Assembly: GCF_023243115.1 (NCBI RefSeq)
Contig: NZ_CP085081.1
Span: 3,989,001-4,053,000 of the forward strand
Direction of reading: 5' to 3'
Length of the DNA: 64,000 bases
Source of the DNA: Sediminicoccus sp. KRV36
Lineage (GTDB): Bacteria > Pseudomonadota > Alphaproteobacteria > Acetobacterales > Acetobacteraceae
The translations under genes were made by a program, and so were the position numbers. The notes under the pieces are model-generated. The model made no database searches and was not told the DNA's origin. It saw only the letters and a list, made by a program, of their open reading frames with translations. Positions 7,166 through 14,765 of this stretch are shown piece after piece; the stretch's first letter is position 1, and each line of letters opens with the position of its first letter.

Positions 7166-9148
7166 TCAGATGGCGCGGGCGGCGACCTGCGCCTCGACCA
7201 GCGCGTGATGGACGCGGCGCGGGGCGAAGGCATCGCCGATCAGGTGGATGCGCTCCTGCCCCGCCTCGCGCAGCTCGGCCTGGAGGCCGTTGCGCGCGCG
7301 CTGCGCACCGACCCAGAGCAGCCCGGCGCAATCCTCGATGCGGATTTCACGCCCGGTGAGGTAGTGGCGCAGCACCACCGCACCGCGTTCGATGCGATGC
7401 GCCTCCATGGAGGTGTGATGCTGCACTCCCGCCTGGTCCAAGGCGCGCAGCGTCGCGATGCGCGAGACCATGGGCAGTTCGCGCAGGGGCTCGAAGAAGC
7501 GGGTGGCGAGCACCATCTGCCCACCCCGCGCTGACGCCAGCGCGGCAGCGGCCTCGGCCACGGCCGCGGCCCAGAAATACCCATCCTCATCCATCAGCAC
7601 GAGACGCTTGACCGGCACGGTGCGGAACCGCGCAAGCTCCCGCACCGAGGCGGCGGCGATGAGCGGCACGCTGCCGTCGCTGGGCAGGGATGGCGTCACG
7701 GGCTCGGCGCCCGTCGCCAGGATCACCGCATGGGGTTTTTGCGCCAGGATGGCCGATGCCGTCGCGCGCGCGCCGAGGTGGATCTCCACCCCCAGGCGCT
7801 GCAGATGGCCGATCTGGAATTCGGTGAGGTGCCGTAATTCGGCGCCATGCGCGAAGGCCGCGGCTTCGGCGAATTTTCCGCCCAGAAAGGAATCCTGCTC
7901 GATCAGCGAGACGCGCATGCCACGCTCCGCCGCCACGCGCGCGGCCTCCATGCCGCCCGGACCGCCACCGACCACGATGACCCGATGCGGCTGCGCCCGC
8001 TTGAGCTTGCCGAAATGATGCTCCCGCCCCGCCAGGGGGTTGGTGGCACAGCCAATGGGCTCGGCCGAGGAAATCCAGTCCCAGCATTGGTTGCAGGCGA
8101 TGCATCGGCGGATTTCATGCGCGCGCCCGCTGGCCGCCTTGTTCGGCCATTCGGGGTCCACGATCAGCGCGCGGCAGAGGCCCACCATGTCCCCATCGCC
8201 CGAGGCGATGATGGATTCCGCCTGCTCGGGCGTCTGGATGCGCGTGCTTTGCACCACCACCGTAGCCTCGCCCACGGCGCGCTTCACCTCGGCCTGGATG
8301 GCGCGATAGGCGGTTTGCGGCCAATGGCGATCGGGCAGATGCGTCTCGATCGTGTTGAAATTGCCCTGGCTGAGCGAGACGTAGTCACAAAGCCCGGCAG
8401 CGGCCAAACGGGCGGCGATCTCGCAGGCCTGGGCGACATCCACGCCGCCCTCGGTGAATTCCTCCACCGCCATGCGATAGCCGAGGATGGCGCGATGACC
8501 GAGGCGCCGGCGCACGCCCTGCAGGATCTCGGTCGGGAAGCGCAGCCGGTTTTCCAGGCTGCCGCCGTAGCGATCGTCGCGCGCGTTACTATACGGCGAG
8601 ACGAATTGTCCGATCAAATGTCCCTGGGCGCCATGCACTTCGACGCCATCCGCGCCGGCTTCGCGGGCATGAAGTGCCGCGGTGACGAAGCATTCCACCA
8701 TCTCCTCCACCTCGCGCGTGGTCATCGCGTGGGGTGTGCCGCCGCTGCGCGGGCAGGCGATGGCGGAGGGCGCAAGCAGCGTGCCGACGCGCCGCCCCAG
8801 ATGCTGCCGCCCGCCGTGATTGAGCTGCATGATGAACAGGCCGCCCGCCTGCTGCGTTGCTTCCGTGATGCGGCGAAGGCCAGGGATCACGCCCCGGTCG
8901 AACAGCGGAATCGCTGCAGGAACCACGGAATCCGCGGGGTGTAGCCGGGCCGACTCACTGACGATCACGCCAGCGCCGCCCTGAGCCACCGTGGTGTAGA
9001 AGGCGAGCATTCGCTCGCCCACGCGGTTCTTCTCGGCGAGGTTCGATGTGGTGGCGACGCGCATGACGCGGTTGCGTGCCACCACCGGTCCGATGCGGAT
9101 GGGAGAAAAAAGCTTCGGGAAAACCTGGTTCTGCATCTCGCTCGGCAT
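7166..9148 (-). CDS. NADH:flavin oxidoreductase / FAD-dependent fusion (2,4-dienoyl-CoA reductase-like)
   Basis: About 660 residues with two parts. The N-terminal old-yellow-enzyme TIM barrel binds FMN (LFSPIRIGP start; the EVHGAQGHLIGQF catalytic segment; NRLRFPTEI). A cysteine cluster CIACNQC then a further Cys eleven residues later should bind a 4Fe-4S cluster. The C-terminal half has a Rossmann FAD motif VVGGGPGGMEAARVAAERG. This architecture is that of 2,4-dienoyl-CoA reductase FadH and trimethylamine dehydrogenase; the substrate is not evident. Start uncertain: 9148 has GGAGG twelve bases upstream; 9190 and 9136 are alternatives. It is divergent from tctB. Confidence 0.88.
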   Translation of the reverse strand: MPSEMQNQVFPKLFSPIRIGPVVARNRVMRVATTSNLAEKNRVGERMLAFYTTVAQGGAGVIVSESARLHPADSVVPAAIPLFDRGVIPGLRRITEATQQAGGLFIMQLNHGGRQHLGRRVGTLLAPSAIACPRSGGTPHAMTTREVEEMVECFVTAALHAREAGADGVEVHGAQGHLIGQFVSPYSNARDDRYGGSLENRLRFPTEILQGVRRRLGHRAILGYRMAVEEFTEGGVDVAQACEIAARLAAAGLCDYVSLSQGNFNTIETHLPDRHWPQTAYRAIQAEVKRAVGEATVVVQSTRIQTPEQAESIIASGDGDMVGLCRALIVDPEWPNKAASGRAHEIRRCIACNQCWDWISSAEPIGCATNPLAGREHHFGKLKRAQPHRVIVVGGGPGGMEAARVAAERGMRVSLIEQDSFLGGKFAEAAAFAHGAELRHLTEFQIGHLQRLGVEIHLGARATASAILAQKPHAVILATGAEPVTPSLPSDGSVPLIAAASVRELARFRTVPVKRLVLMDEDGYFWAAAVAEAAAALASARGGQMVLATRFFEPLRELPMVSRIATLRALDQAGVQHHTSMEAHRIERGAVVLRHYLTGREIRIEDCAGLLWVGAQRARNGLQAELREAGQERIHLIGDAFAPRRVHHALVEAQVAARAI

Positions 9149-9270
9149 GGGCCGGAGCACCCTCCATTTTGGCGGAGCAGACCACGACAAATACTTCCGG
9201 ACAAGTCGCTTGCCGAGCGCGCCCCGATGCTCAATGCTCTCGGCCGCACAGGATCGCGACGGGAGACGGG

Positions 9271-9738
9271 ATGGCTGCCCTCAACATCGGTTTGAGCCTC
9301 TTCTGGGTCCTCTTCGGCCTCGCGCTGGCGCAGCAATCCCTGGCACTTGGTCTGGGCGGGCCGGGCGGGCCGGGCTCCGGCCTCTTCCCGCTGCTTTCGG
9401 CCCTGCTGATCATCATGGGTGGTGCCGGCGTGCTGCTGCGCGATCTGCGACGCGCCGGCCCGAATGAGGAACTGGCCGAGCGCTTCTGGATGGCGCGCGG
9501 CGCGGCACTTCGCGTCGGGCTGCTGATCCTGGTGATGACGGGCATGATCCTCGCCGTGCCATCGCTTGGCTTCGCGCTGTCGGGCGCCATCGGGCTGCCC
9601 TTGCTGTTCCGCACCATCGCGCCGCATTCGCCCTGGTGGTTCGCGCTGCTGGTCGGCGCGGTGGCGGCGGCCATCGTGCATCTGCTCTTCGCGGTCCTGC
9701 TCGGCACGCCCTTGCCGCGCGGGCCGCTGGGCTTCTGA
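9271..9738 (+). CDS. tctB: Tripartite tricarboxylate transporter small membrane subunit (TctB family)
   Basis: A 155-residue four-span membrane protein. Seen: hydrophobic N-terminus LFWVLFGLALAQQSLAL, the family's glycine-proline loop GGPGGPGSGLFPLL, then paired spans near the C-terminus. With TctA it forms the secondary transporter fed by a TctC-type binding protein. The start at 9271 follows GGGAG at 9261-9265 and removes an implausible hydrophilic extension. The tctA start lies four bases after the stop. Confidence 0.85.
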   Translation: MAALNIGLSLFWVLFGLALAQQSLALGLGGPGGPGSGLFPLLSALLIIMGGAGVLLRDLRRAGPNEELAERFWMARGAALRVGLLILVMTGMILAVPSLGFALSGAIGLPLLFRTIAPHSPWWFALLVGAVAAAIVHLLFAVLLGTPLPRGPLGF

Positions 9739-9742
9739 GCCG

Positions 9743-11245
9743 ATGGAAGCGAGCCTCCTTGCCCTCTCCGGCGGCTTTGCCGCCATCCTGACACCGGGCA
9801 CGCTCTACTACATTTTCATCGGCAGCCTGATCGGCACACTGATCGGCGTGCTGCCCGGCATCGGCCCCCTGGCCGCGCTTTCGCTGCTGCTGCCAGCGAC
9901 GATCGCGCTGCCGCCGGTCGCTGCCATCGCCATGCTGTCGGCGATTTTCTATGGCTCCATGTATGGCGGCTCGATCACCTCCATCCTGGTGAATATCCCG
10001 GGTGAGGCCGCTTCCGTCGTCACCTGCCTGGATGGCCATGCCATGGCCAAGCAGGGGCGCGCGGGGGCGGCGCTGGGCATGGCGGCGCTTGGCTCCTTCT
10101 TCGCCGGCACCTTCGGCATCGTGATCCTCACCTTCTTCTCGCCGGCCCTCAGCGGCTTCGCCATTCGCCTCGGCCCGCCCGAATATTGCGCGCTGATGGT
10201 GCTGGGCCTCGTTTGCACCATCCTCATGATCCAGGGCTCGGCGCTGAAGGGCATGATCATGATCGGCCTCGGCGCTGCCTTCGCGACGCAGGGGATGGAT
10301 GTGGTGAGCGGCGAGTTCCGCTTCACCTTCAACACCATCGAACTGACCGCGGGGATCGAGTTGATCGCCGTGGTGATCGGCCTGTTCGGCGTCTCGGAAA
10401 TCCTGACCAATGTGGAGCAATCGGCACCCGGGCTCTCCATCAAGACGAAGCTGCGCAACCTCTGGCCCTCACGCGCCGATTGGGCGGCGAGCTGGGCGCC
10501 CATCCTGCGCGGCAGCGGCCTTGGCTTCGCGGTGGGGCTGGTGCCGGGCGGCGGGCCGGTCACGGCCTCCTTCCTCTCCTACGCGGCCGAGCGGCGCATC
10601 GCGAAAGACCCCTCCAGCTTCGGCCAGGGTCGGATCGAGGGCGTGGCCGGCCCCGAGGCCGCGAACAACGCCGCCGTCTCCAGCGGGATGATTCCGCTGC
10701 TCTCCCTCGGCATTCCCGGCAATGCGGTGACGGCGCTGCTGATGGGCGCGCTCATCATCAATGGCGTGCAGCCCGGCCCCATGCTGATCGTGGAGAACCC
10801 GCAGATCTTCTGGGGCGTGGTGGCGAGCCTCTATGTCGGCAACGTGTTCCTGCTGATCCTGAACCTGCCGCTGGTGGGGCTTTGGGTGCAGTTGCTGCGG
10901 GTGCCTTATTCCGTGCTGTTCCCCACCATCGTGCTGCTCGCGATGGTGGGCACCTATTCGGCCAATCGCAACATCTTCGACCTTTGGGTGATGCTGGGCT
11001 TCGGCGTGCTGGGCTGGTTCCTGCGCAAGCTCGGCTATGAGCTGGCGCCGCTGGTGCTGGCCTTCGTGCTGGCGCCGCTGCTCGAACAATCGCTGCGGCA
11101 ATCCATGGTCATGTCGCCCGACGGGGCGATGATTTTTCTCGCACGCCCGGTCGCCGCGACCCTCATGGTCGCCTCGGCGCTGCTGCTGCTCTTCGTGGCC
11201 TTCAAGGGCCGCGCGGCCACAACACAACCAGGAGGATCATCATGA
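9743..11245 (+). CDS. tctA: Tripartite tricarboxylate transporter large permease (TctA family)
   Basis: A 500-residue polytopic inner-membrane protein with about twelve spans. Seen: the hallmark N-terminal motif GTLIGVLPGIGPLAALSLLLP, the SMYGGSITSILVNIPGE segment, and the second half's GLVPGGGPVTASFLSYAAE, which repeats the glycine-rich motif. The start at 9743 directly follows the tctB stop. The stop is fused to the start of the binding-protein gene (ATGA, 11242-11245). Confidence 0.95.
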   Translation: MEASLLALSGGFAAILTPGTLYYIFIGSLIGTLIGVLPGIGPLAALSLLLPATIALPPVAAIAMLSAIFYGSMYGGSITSILVNIPGEAASVVTCLDGHAMAKQGRAGAALGMAALGSFFAGTFGIVILTFFSPALSGFAIRLGPPEYCALMVLGLVCTILMIQGSALKGMIMIGLGAAFATQGMDVVSGEFRFTFNTIELTAGIELIAVVIGLFGVSEILTNVEQSAPGLSIKTKLRNLWPSRADWAASWAPILRGSGLGFAVGLVPGGGPVTASFLSYAAERRIAKDPSSFGQGRIEGVAGPEAANNAAVSSGMIPLLSLGIPGNAVTALLMGALIINGVQPGPMLIVENPQIFWGVVASLYVGNVFLLILNLPLVGLWVQLLRVPYSVLFPTIVLLAMVGTYSANRNIFDLWVMLGFGVLGWFLRKLGYELAPLVLAFVLAPLLEQSLRQSMVMSPDGAMIFLARPVAATLMVASALLLLFVAFKGRAATTQPGGSS

Positions 11246-12267
11246 ACATCACCCGCCGCGGCTTCACCGCCGGCGCCGCCATGCTGCCCTTCGCAGCGCC
11301 CTTCGCCGCTCAGGCCCAGGACGCTGCGGTGCGCGCCCGGCTTAACGCCATCAAGCCCGCCGGCTTTCCGCGTGACCCGATCGAGATGACGGTGGTCTAT
11401 CCGGCCGGTGGCGGCATGGATATCACCGCCCGCGTGGTGCAGCGCTTCTTTGAACGCGCAACTGGCGAGCGCAGCCTGGTGAACAACCGCACCGGTGGCG
11501 CCGGGCTGGTGGGCCACACCTGGCTTGCCACACAGGCGCCGGCCGATGGTCATGCCGTCGGCATCGTGGCGAACCTGATCTTCTCCGATGCGGTGCGCTC
11601 GCAAGGCCGCTGGAGCTGGACCGATCTCGATCACATCGCCCATATCAACGCAGAGCCGCTGAACCTCGTCGTGAATGCGGAGGGGCCGTTCAAGACAGGC
11701 GGCCTGCAGGGCATCCTGGATGCGGCGAAGGCGCGGCCTGGCACCATCCGGGTACTGAATGTTCCGGGCGGCTATTACGAGTATCTGATCGAGCAGCTGG
11801 AAGCCGCCGCCGGCGCGCGCTTCCTGCGCGTGCCTTTCCAGGGCGGCGCCCCCGGCATCACGGCGCTGCTCGGCAACAATATCGATCTCGGCTTTGGCTT
11901 CTACGCGGAAGTGCGCGGGCACCTGGCCGCCAATCGCCTGCTGCCCATCGCCGTCACCGGGCGGGAGCGCACCGTCTTCCTGCCCGATGCGCCCACGGTG
12001 AACAGCGTGACCGGGCGCACGGATGTCAATTGGGGCGTCTCGCGCTGGGTGGCGCTGCCCAAGGCCGTGCCGGCCGATCGCAAGGCGTGGCTTGCCGCCG
12101 CCTTCCAGGCGGCCCTGGCGGACCCCGATGCGGTGCAGGAGTTCCGCAACCTCGGCGCCCTGCCCAACCCCGCCCTGGATACGCCAGCCAAGGTCGCCGC
12201 CGATGTCGCGGTCATGGCCGAGGCGGAGCGTGAATTCCTCATCCGCAGTGGCCGGATGCAGCGCTGA
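11242..12267 (+). CDS. tctC: TTT-system periplasmic binding protein (Bug/TctC family)
   Basis: A 341-residue periplasmic protein that delivers a carboxylate-type ligand to TctAB. The signal peptide begins MNITRRGFTAGAAMLPF and probably ends after AAQAQ; the Arg pair suggests Tat export. Bug features: MTVVYPAGGGMDITARVVQRF near residues 45-65 and NNRTGGAGLVGH. Compared with ordinary Bug proteins it has an extra ~15 residues before the first strand. Overlaps at both ends (ATGA and TGATG) place it inside a seven-gene operon, so its ligand is likely a substrate of the enzymes that follow. Confidence 0.92.
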   Translation: MNITRRGFTAGAAMLPFAAPFAAQAQDAAVRARLNAIKPAGFPRDPIEMTVVYPAGGGMDITARVVQRFFERATGERSLVNNRTGGAGLVGHTWLATQAPADGHAVGIVANLIFSDAVRSQGRWSWTDLDHIAHINAEPLNLVVNAEGPFKTGGLQGILDAAKARPGTIRVLNVPGGYYEYLIEQLEAAAGARFLRVPFQGGAPGITALLGNNIDLGFGFYAEVRGHLAANRLLPIAVTGRERTVFLPDAPTVNSVTGRTDVNWGVSRWVALPKAVPADRKAWLAAAFQAALADPDAVQEFRNLGALPNPALDTPAKVAADVAVMAEAEREFLIRSGRMQR

Positions 12268-13019
12268 TGCCAGACGTGCTGGGCTGGCGCGCCACCTTCG
12301 GGGTGGTGACGCCGTCCACCAACACGGTGGTGCAGCCGGAATATGATTCGCTGCGCCCCGTGGGCGTCACCAACCACGTCGCGCGCATGCATATCCCCAA
12401 TGATCCCGTGCAGAGCGATGCGGATTTCGACGAGCTGATCCGCCGCATCGACGCCGCCATGGAGGGCGCCATCGAACGTGTGATGACGGCCGAGCCCGAT
12501 CACATCATCCTTGGCATCTCGGCCGAGAGTGTCTGGAATGGCGGCATGGAGGCCGCGCGCGCGATTGCGGCGCGCGTGGCGAAACTCACCGGCGGATTGC
12601 CCTTCACCCAGGCGGCCGATGCGCTTCCGGCGGCGCTGAAAGCGCTCGGCATCAGCGGCCCCGTCGGGTTGGTGACGCCGTATTTTCCAGTGGCCCACGC
12701 ACATCTCGCTTCCTACCTGAAGGAGATCGGCTGCGAGGTGGTGGCGGCGAGGCATCTGGAGCGGCGCGGCCCGGTGGATATCGCCAAGACCTCCCTCGCT
12801 GACCTGCGCGCGGCCATCGCGGCGGTCAACCTGCCCGAGGCGCGCGCCATCATCCAGTTTGGCGCCAATCTGCCGATGGGCCAGCTCGCCGCCTCGGCCG
12901 AGCCCTGGCTTGGCAAGCCGGTGATCGCCATCAACACAGCCACCTACTGGCACGCGCTGCGCTCGCGCGGGATCACGGATCGCATGCGCGGCTGCGGCCG
13001 CCTGATGGAGGAATGCTGA
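12267..13019 (+). CDS. Maleate isomerase / arylmalonate decarboxylase-like protein lacking the catalytic cysteines
   Basis: A 250-residue member of the Asp/Glu racemase superfamily. Seen: the entry motif FGVVTPSTNTVVQPEYD typical of maleate cis-trans isomerases and arylmalonate decarboxylases. Odd: the first cysteine site reads GISAES (Ser85) and the second reads QFGANL (Gly199) instead of CTNL, so neither catalytic Cys is present. GISxxS resembles the dioxyanion hole of arylmalonate decarboxylase, but that enzyme keeps its second Cys. Isomerisation by the known thiol chemistry is therefore unlikely; a decarboxylase, hydrolase or binding role remains open. The start shares a base with the TctC stop. 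Confidence 0.75.
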   Translation: MPDVLGWRATFGVVTPSTNTVVQPEYDSLRPVGVTNHVARMHIPNDPVQSDADFDELIRRIDAAMEGAIERVMTAEPDHIILGISAESVWNGGMEAARAIAARVAKLTGGLPFTQAADALPAALKALGISGPVGLVTPYFPVAHAHLASYLKEIGCEVVAARHLERRGPVDIAKTSLADLRAAIAAVNLPEARAIIQFGANLPMGQLAASAEPWLGKPVIAINTATYWHALRSRGITDRMRGCGRLMEEC

Positions 13020-13486
13020 TGGCGACGAATGAGGAGAGACTGGCGGCACTGGGCGTCACGCTGCCACCGCCCTTCAAGGATGAGGCCAATCGCGTGCGCG
13101 CGCTGCGCTCGGGCCAGCACATCTACATGTCGGGCCACGGGCCGCTGGGCCCGGGCAATGTGCCGATGATGGTGGGCAAGCTGGGGCGTGAACTCTCCAT
13201 CCCGCAGGGGCGGGAGGCGGCGCGCCTTGCCGGACTCTGCACGCTGTCCACGCTGCGCACCTATCTGGGCGATCTCAATTCCATCACCCGCGTGGTGCGC
13301 GTGGTGGGCTTCATCAATTGCGCGCCGGGCTTCAACACGCCCTCCGATGTGCTGCATGGATTTTCCGACCTGATGGTGGATGTCTTTGGCGAAGGCGGGC
13401 GGCACACACGCTCGGCCATCGGGGTGGCGGAGCTTTACGCCGATATCCCCATCGAGGTGGAAGCGCTGTTCGAGGTGGCGTCATGA
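13019..13486 (+). CDS. RidA family protein (YjgF/YER057c/UK114), first copy
   Basis: A 155-residue RidA-fold protein. Seen: YMSGHGPLGPGN in the early strand, LGDLNSITRVVRVVGFINC in the middle and HTRSAIGVAELYADIPIEVEALFEV at the end. The TRSA arginine sits where the catalytic Arg of imine-hydrolysing RidA proteins lies, so enamine/imine deaminase activity is possible. TGATG coupling to the previous gene supports the start at 13019 (an ATG two codons earlier is out of place). In catabolic operons such proteins often clean up or hydrolyse reactive intermediates. Confidence 0.85.
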   Translation: MATNEERLAALGVTLPPPFKDEANRVRALRSGQHIYMSGHGPLGPGNVPMMVGKLGRELSIPQGREAARLAGLCTLSTLRTYLGDLNSITRVVRVVGFINCAPGFNTPSDVLHGFSDLMVDVFGEGGRHTRSAIGVAELYADIPIEVEALFEVAS

Positions 13487-14187
13487 CCGGCATGCCCGAT
13501 GCGGCCGAGGTGGAACGCCGCCTGGCCGAAGTGCGCGCCAAACGCGGCTACCTGCTGCCGCATCACGGGCTGCTCGCCATCGCGGCACCCGGGCTGCTGA
13601 AGGGGTATGATGCGGCCTATACCGCCCTCGCCCTCACGCCGCGGCTGATGCATGAGCGGCCCAAGGAGTTCGTCTGGCTGGCCGTGCTGACCGCGTGCGA
13701 CGAGGCGATCGCGACGCATCACATCGCGAAATTCCGCGCGGCCGGCGGCACGGATGCGGAGATCGAGCTGGCCATCCGCCTCGCGGCTTTCGCGGAGGGC
13801 GCGCCACGCTTCGCCTTCGCCGCCGAGAAATGGGGGCATCACCTGCCCGCCTATGACCGCGCGCGCGCCTATCGCGCGGCGCTCGATGCGCTGCAGGCCG
13901 GCAGCGGCGTGCCGCGTGGCCTGGTGGAGGTCACGCTGGCGGCCGTGCACACCACGCGCAAGGGCTGGTGGGAACTGGCCCTGCATATCCGCGGCGCCTA
14001 TGACGAGGGCGTGCCCGAACTCGAATTGGCCGAAGGCATCTCCTACGCCATGTTCCCCGGCAGCATTCCCAATTTCGTGGATGCCTGCGGCGTCTGGCAG
14101 GGCATGGTCGCGCGCGGCGAGGTGGCCGCCTCCGAGGCGTTCCGCATCTGGGGGGCCGATGCGGCGAACCAGGCGGGGTTTGGATGA
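13483..14187 (+). CDS. Carboxymuconolactone decarboxylase-like (AhpD-fold) protein
   Basis: A 234-residue all-helical protein that appears to contain two AhpD-like units. The first unit carries LTACDEAIATHHIAKFRAAGG, where the usual CxxCxxxH keeps the first Cys and the His but has Ala for the second Cys. The second, near residues 145-200, has LVEVTLAAVHTTRKGWWELALHI without cysteines. Peroxidase cycling as in AhpD is therefore doubtful; a decarboxylase or lactone-acting role in the operon's pathway is possible. ATGA overlaps on both sides (13483-13486, 14184-14187). Confidence 0.75.
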   Translation: MTGMPDAAEVERRLAEVRAKRGYLLPHHGLLAIAAPGLLKGYDAAYTALALTPRLMHERPKEFVWLAVLTACDEAIATHHIAKFRAAGGTDAEIELAIRLAAFAEGAPRFAFAAEKWGHHLPAYDRARAYRAALDALQAGSGVPRGLVEVTLAAVHTTRKGWWELALHIRGAYDEGVPELELAEGISYAMFPGSIPNFVDACGVWQGMVARGEVAASEAFRIWGADAANQAGFG

Positions 14188-14573
14188 CGCGCCTGATCAT
14201 CCCGCCGGGCATGGCGCATGCGGTGCCGCAATTCGGCTATGCACCGGGCCTGGTATCGGGCGGCTTCCTGTTCATGGCCGGCCAGCTCGGGCGGGATGAC
14301 GCCGGACAGGTCATCGCCGACCCCGAAGCCCAGATCACCCGCGCCTTTGAGAATGTGCTGGCCATCCTGCACGCGGCGGGGGCCGGCATCGCGGATCTGC
14401 TGGATGTCACCAGCTTTCATGTCGGGCTGCGGGAAACCCTGCCGCTCTACAAGACCGTGCGGGACCGCTTCATGCAGGGCCATACCCCGCCATGGACGGC
14501 CATCGGCGTGAGCGAGCTTTCGCGGCCTGGCCTGATCGTGGAGATCAAGGGCATCGCGAGGCTGCCGGCGTAA
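14184..14573 (+). CDS. RidA family protein, second copy
   Basis: Last gene of the TTT operon, 129 residues, compact RidA fold. Seen: GFLFMAGQLGRDDAGQ, ITRAFENVLAILHAAGAG and LLDVTSFHVGLR. At the place where RidA enzymes have the catalytic Arg the sequence is PPWTAIGVSEL, so the Arg is missing and simple imine hydrolysis is unlikely. It is closer to the classical short RidA length than the copy at 13019. The two copies are clearly diverged rather than a recent duplication. Confidence 0.85.
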   Translation: MTRLIIPPGMAHAVPQFGYAPGLVSGGFLFMAGQLGRDDAGQVIADPEAQITRAFENVLAILHAAGAGIADLLDVTSFHVGLRETLPLYKTVRDRFMQGHTPPWTAIGVSELSRPGLIVEIKGIARLPA

Positions 14574-14765
14574 GGCGGAAGAGACTCGTCATGCGCTGGA
14601 CGCGGCGCCGCTTCTGCACGGCGCTGTTGTCTCACCCCAAGGGGCCGTGCAGCGACGTTTCGCGATGAAGGGCTACCGCCATCGCCCAAGGGGGCAGTGC
14701 ATATCCGACGCTGCGATGGCCCAGCGGGTCATCGCTTCGCGCACACCCCACACGGAGCCGCCGAC
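14574..14765. other. Gene-free interval between convergent transcripts
   Basis: 192 bases between the stop of the TTT operon and the stop of the giant autotransporter gene. No credible short gene is seen. The only structure noticed is the inverted repeat listed at 14614-14652. Confidence 0.6.
14614..14652. terminator. Inverted repeat, possible terminator between convergent operons
   Basis: A 9-base arm CTGCACGGC at 14614-14622 is matched by GCCGTGCAG at 14644-14652, with a 21-base loop that itself holds CCCCAAGGGG. It lies 40 bases after the TTT operon stop. There is no T-run, so classical intrinsic termination is uncertain. Confidence 0.35.
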
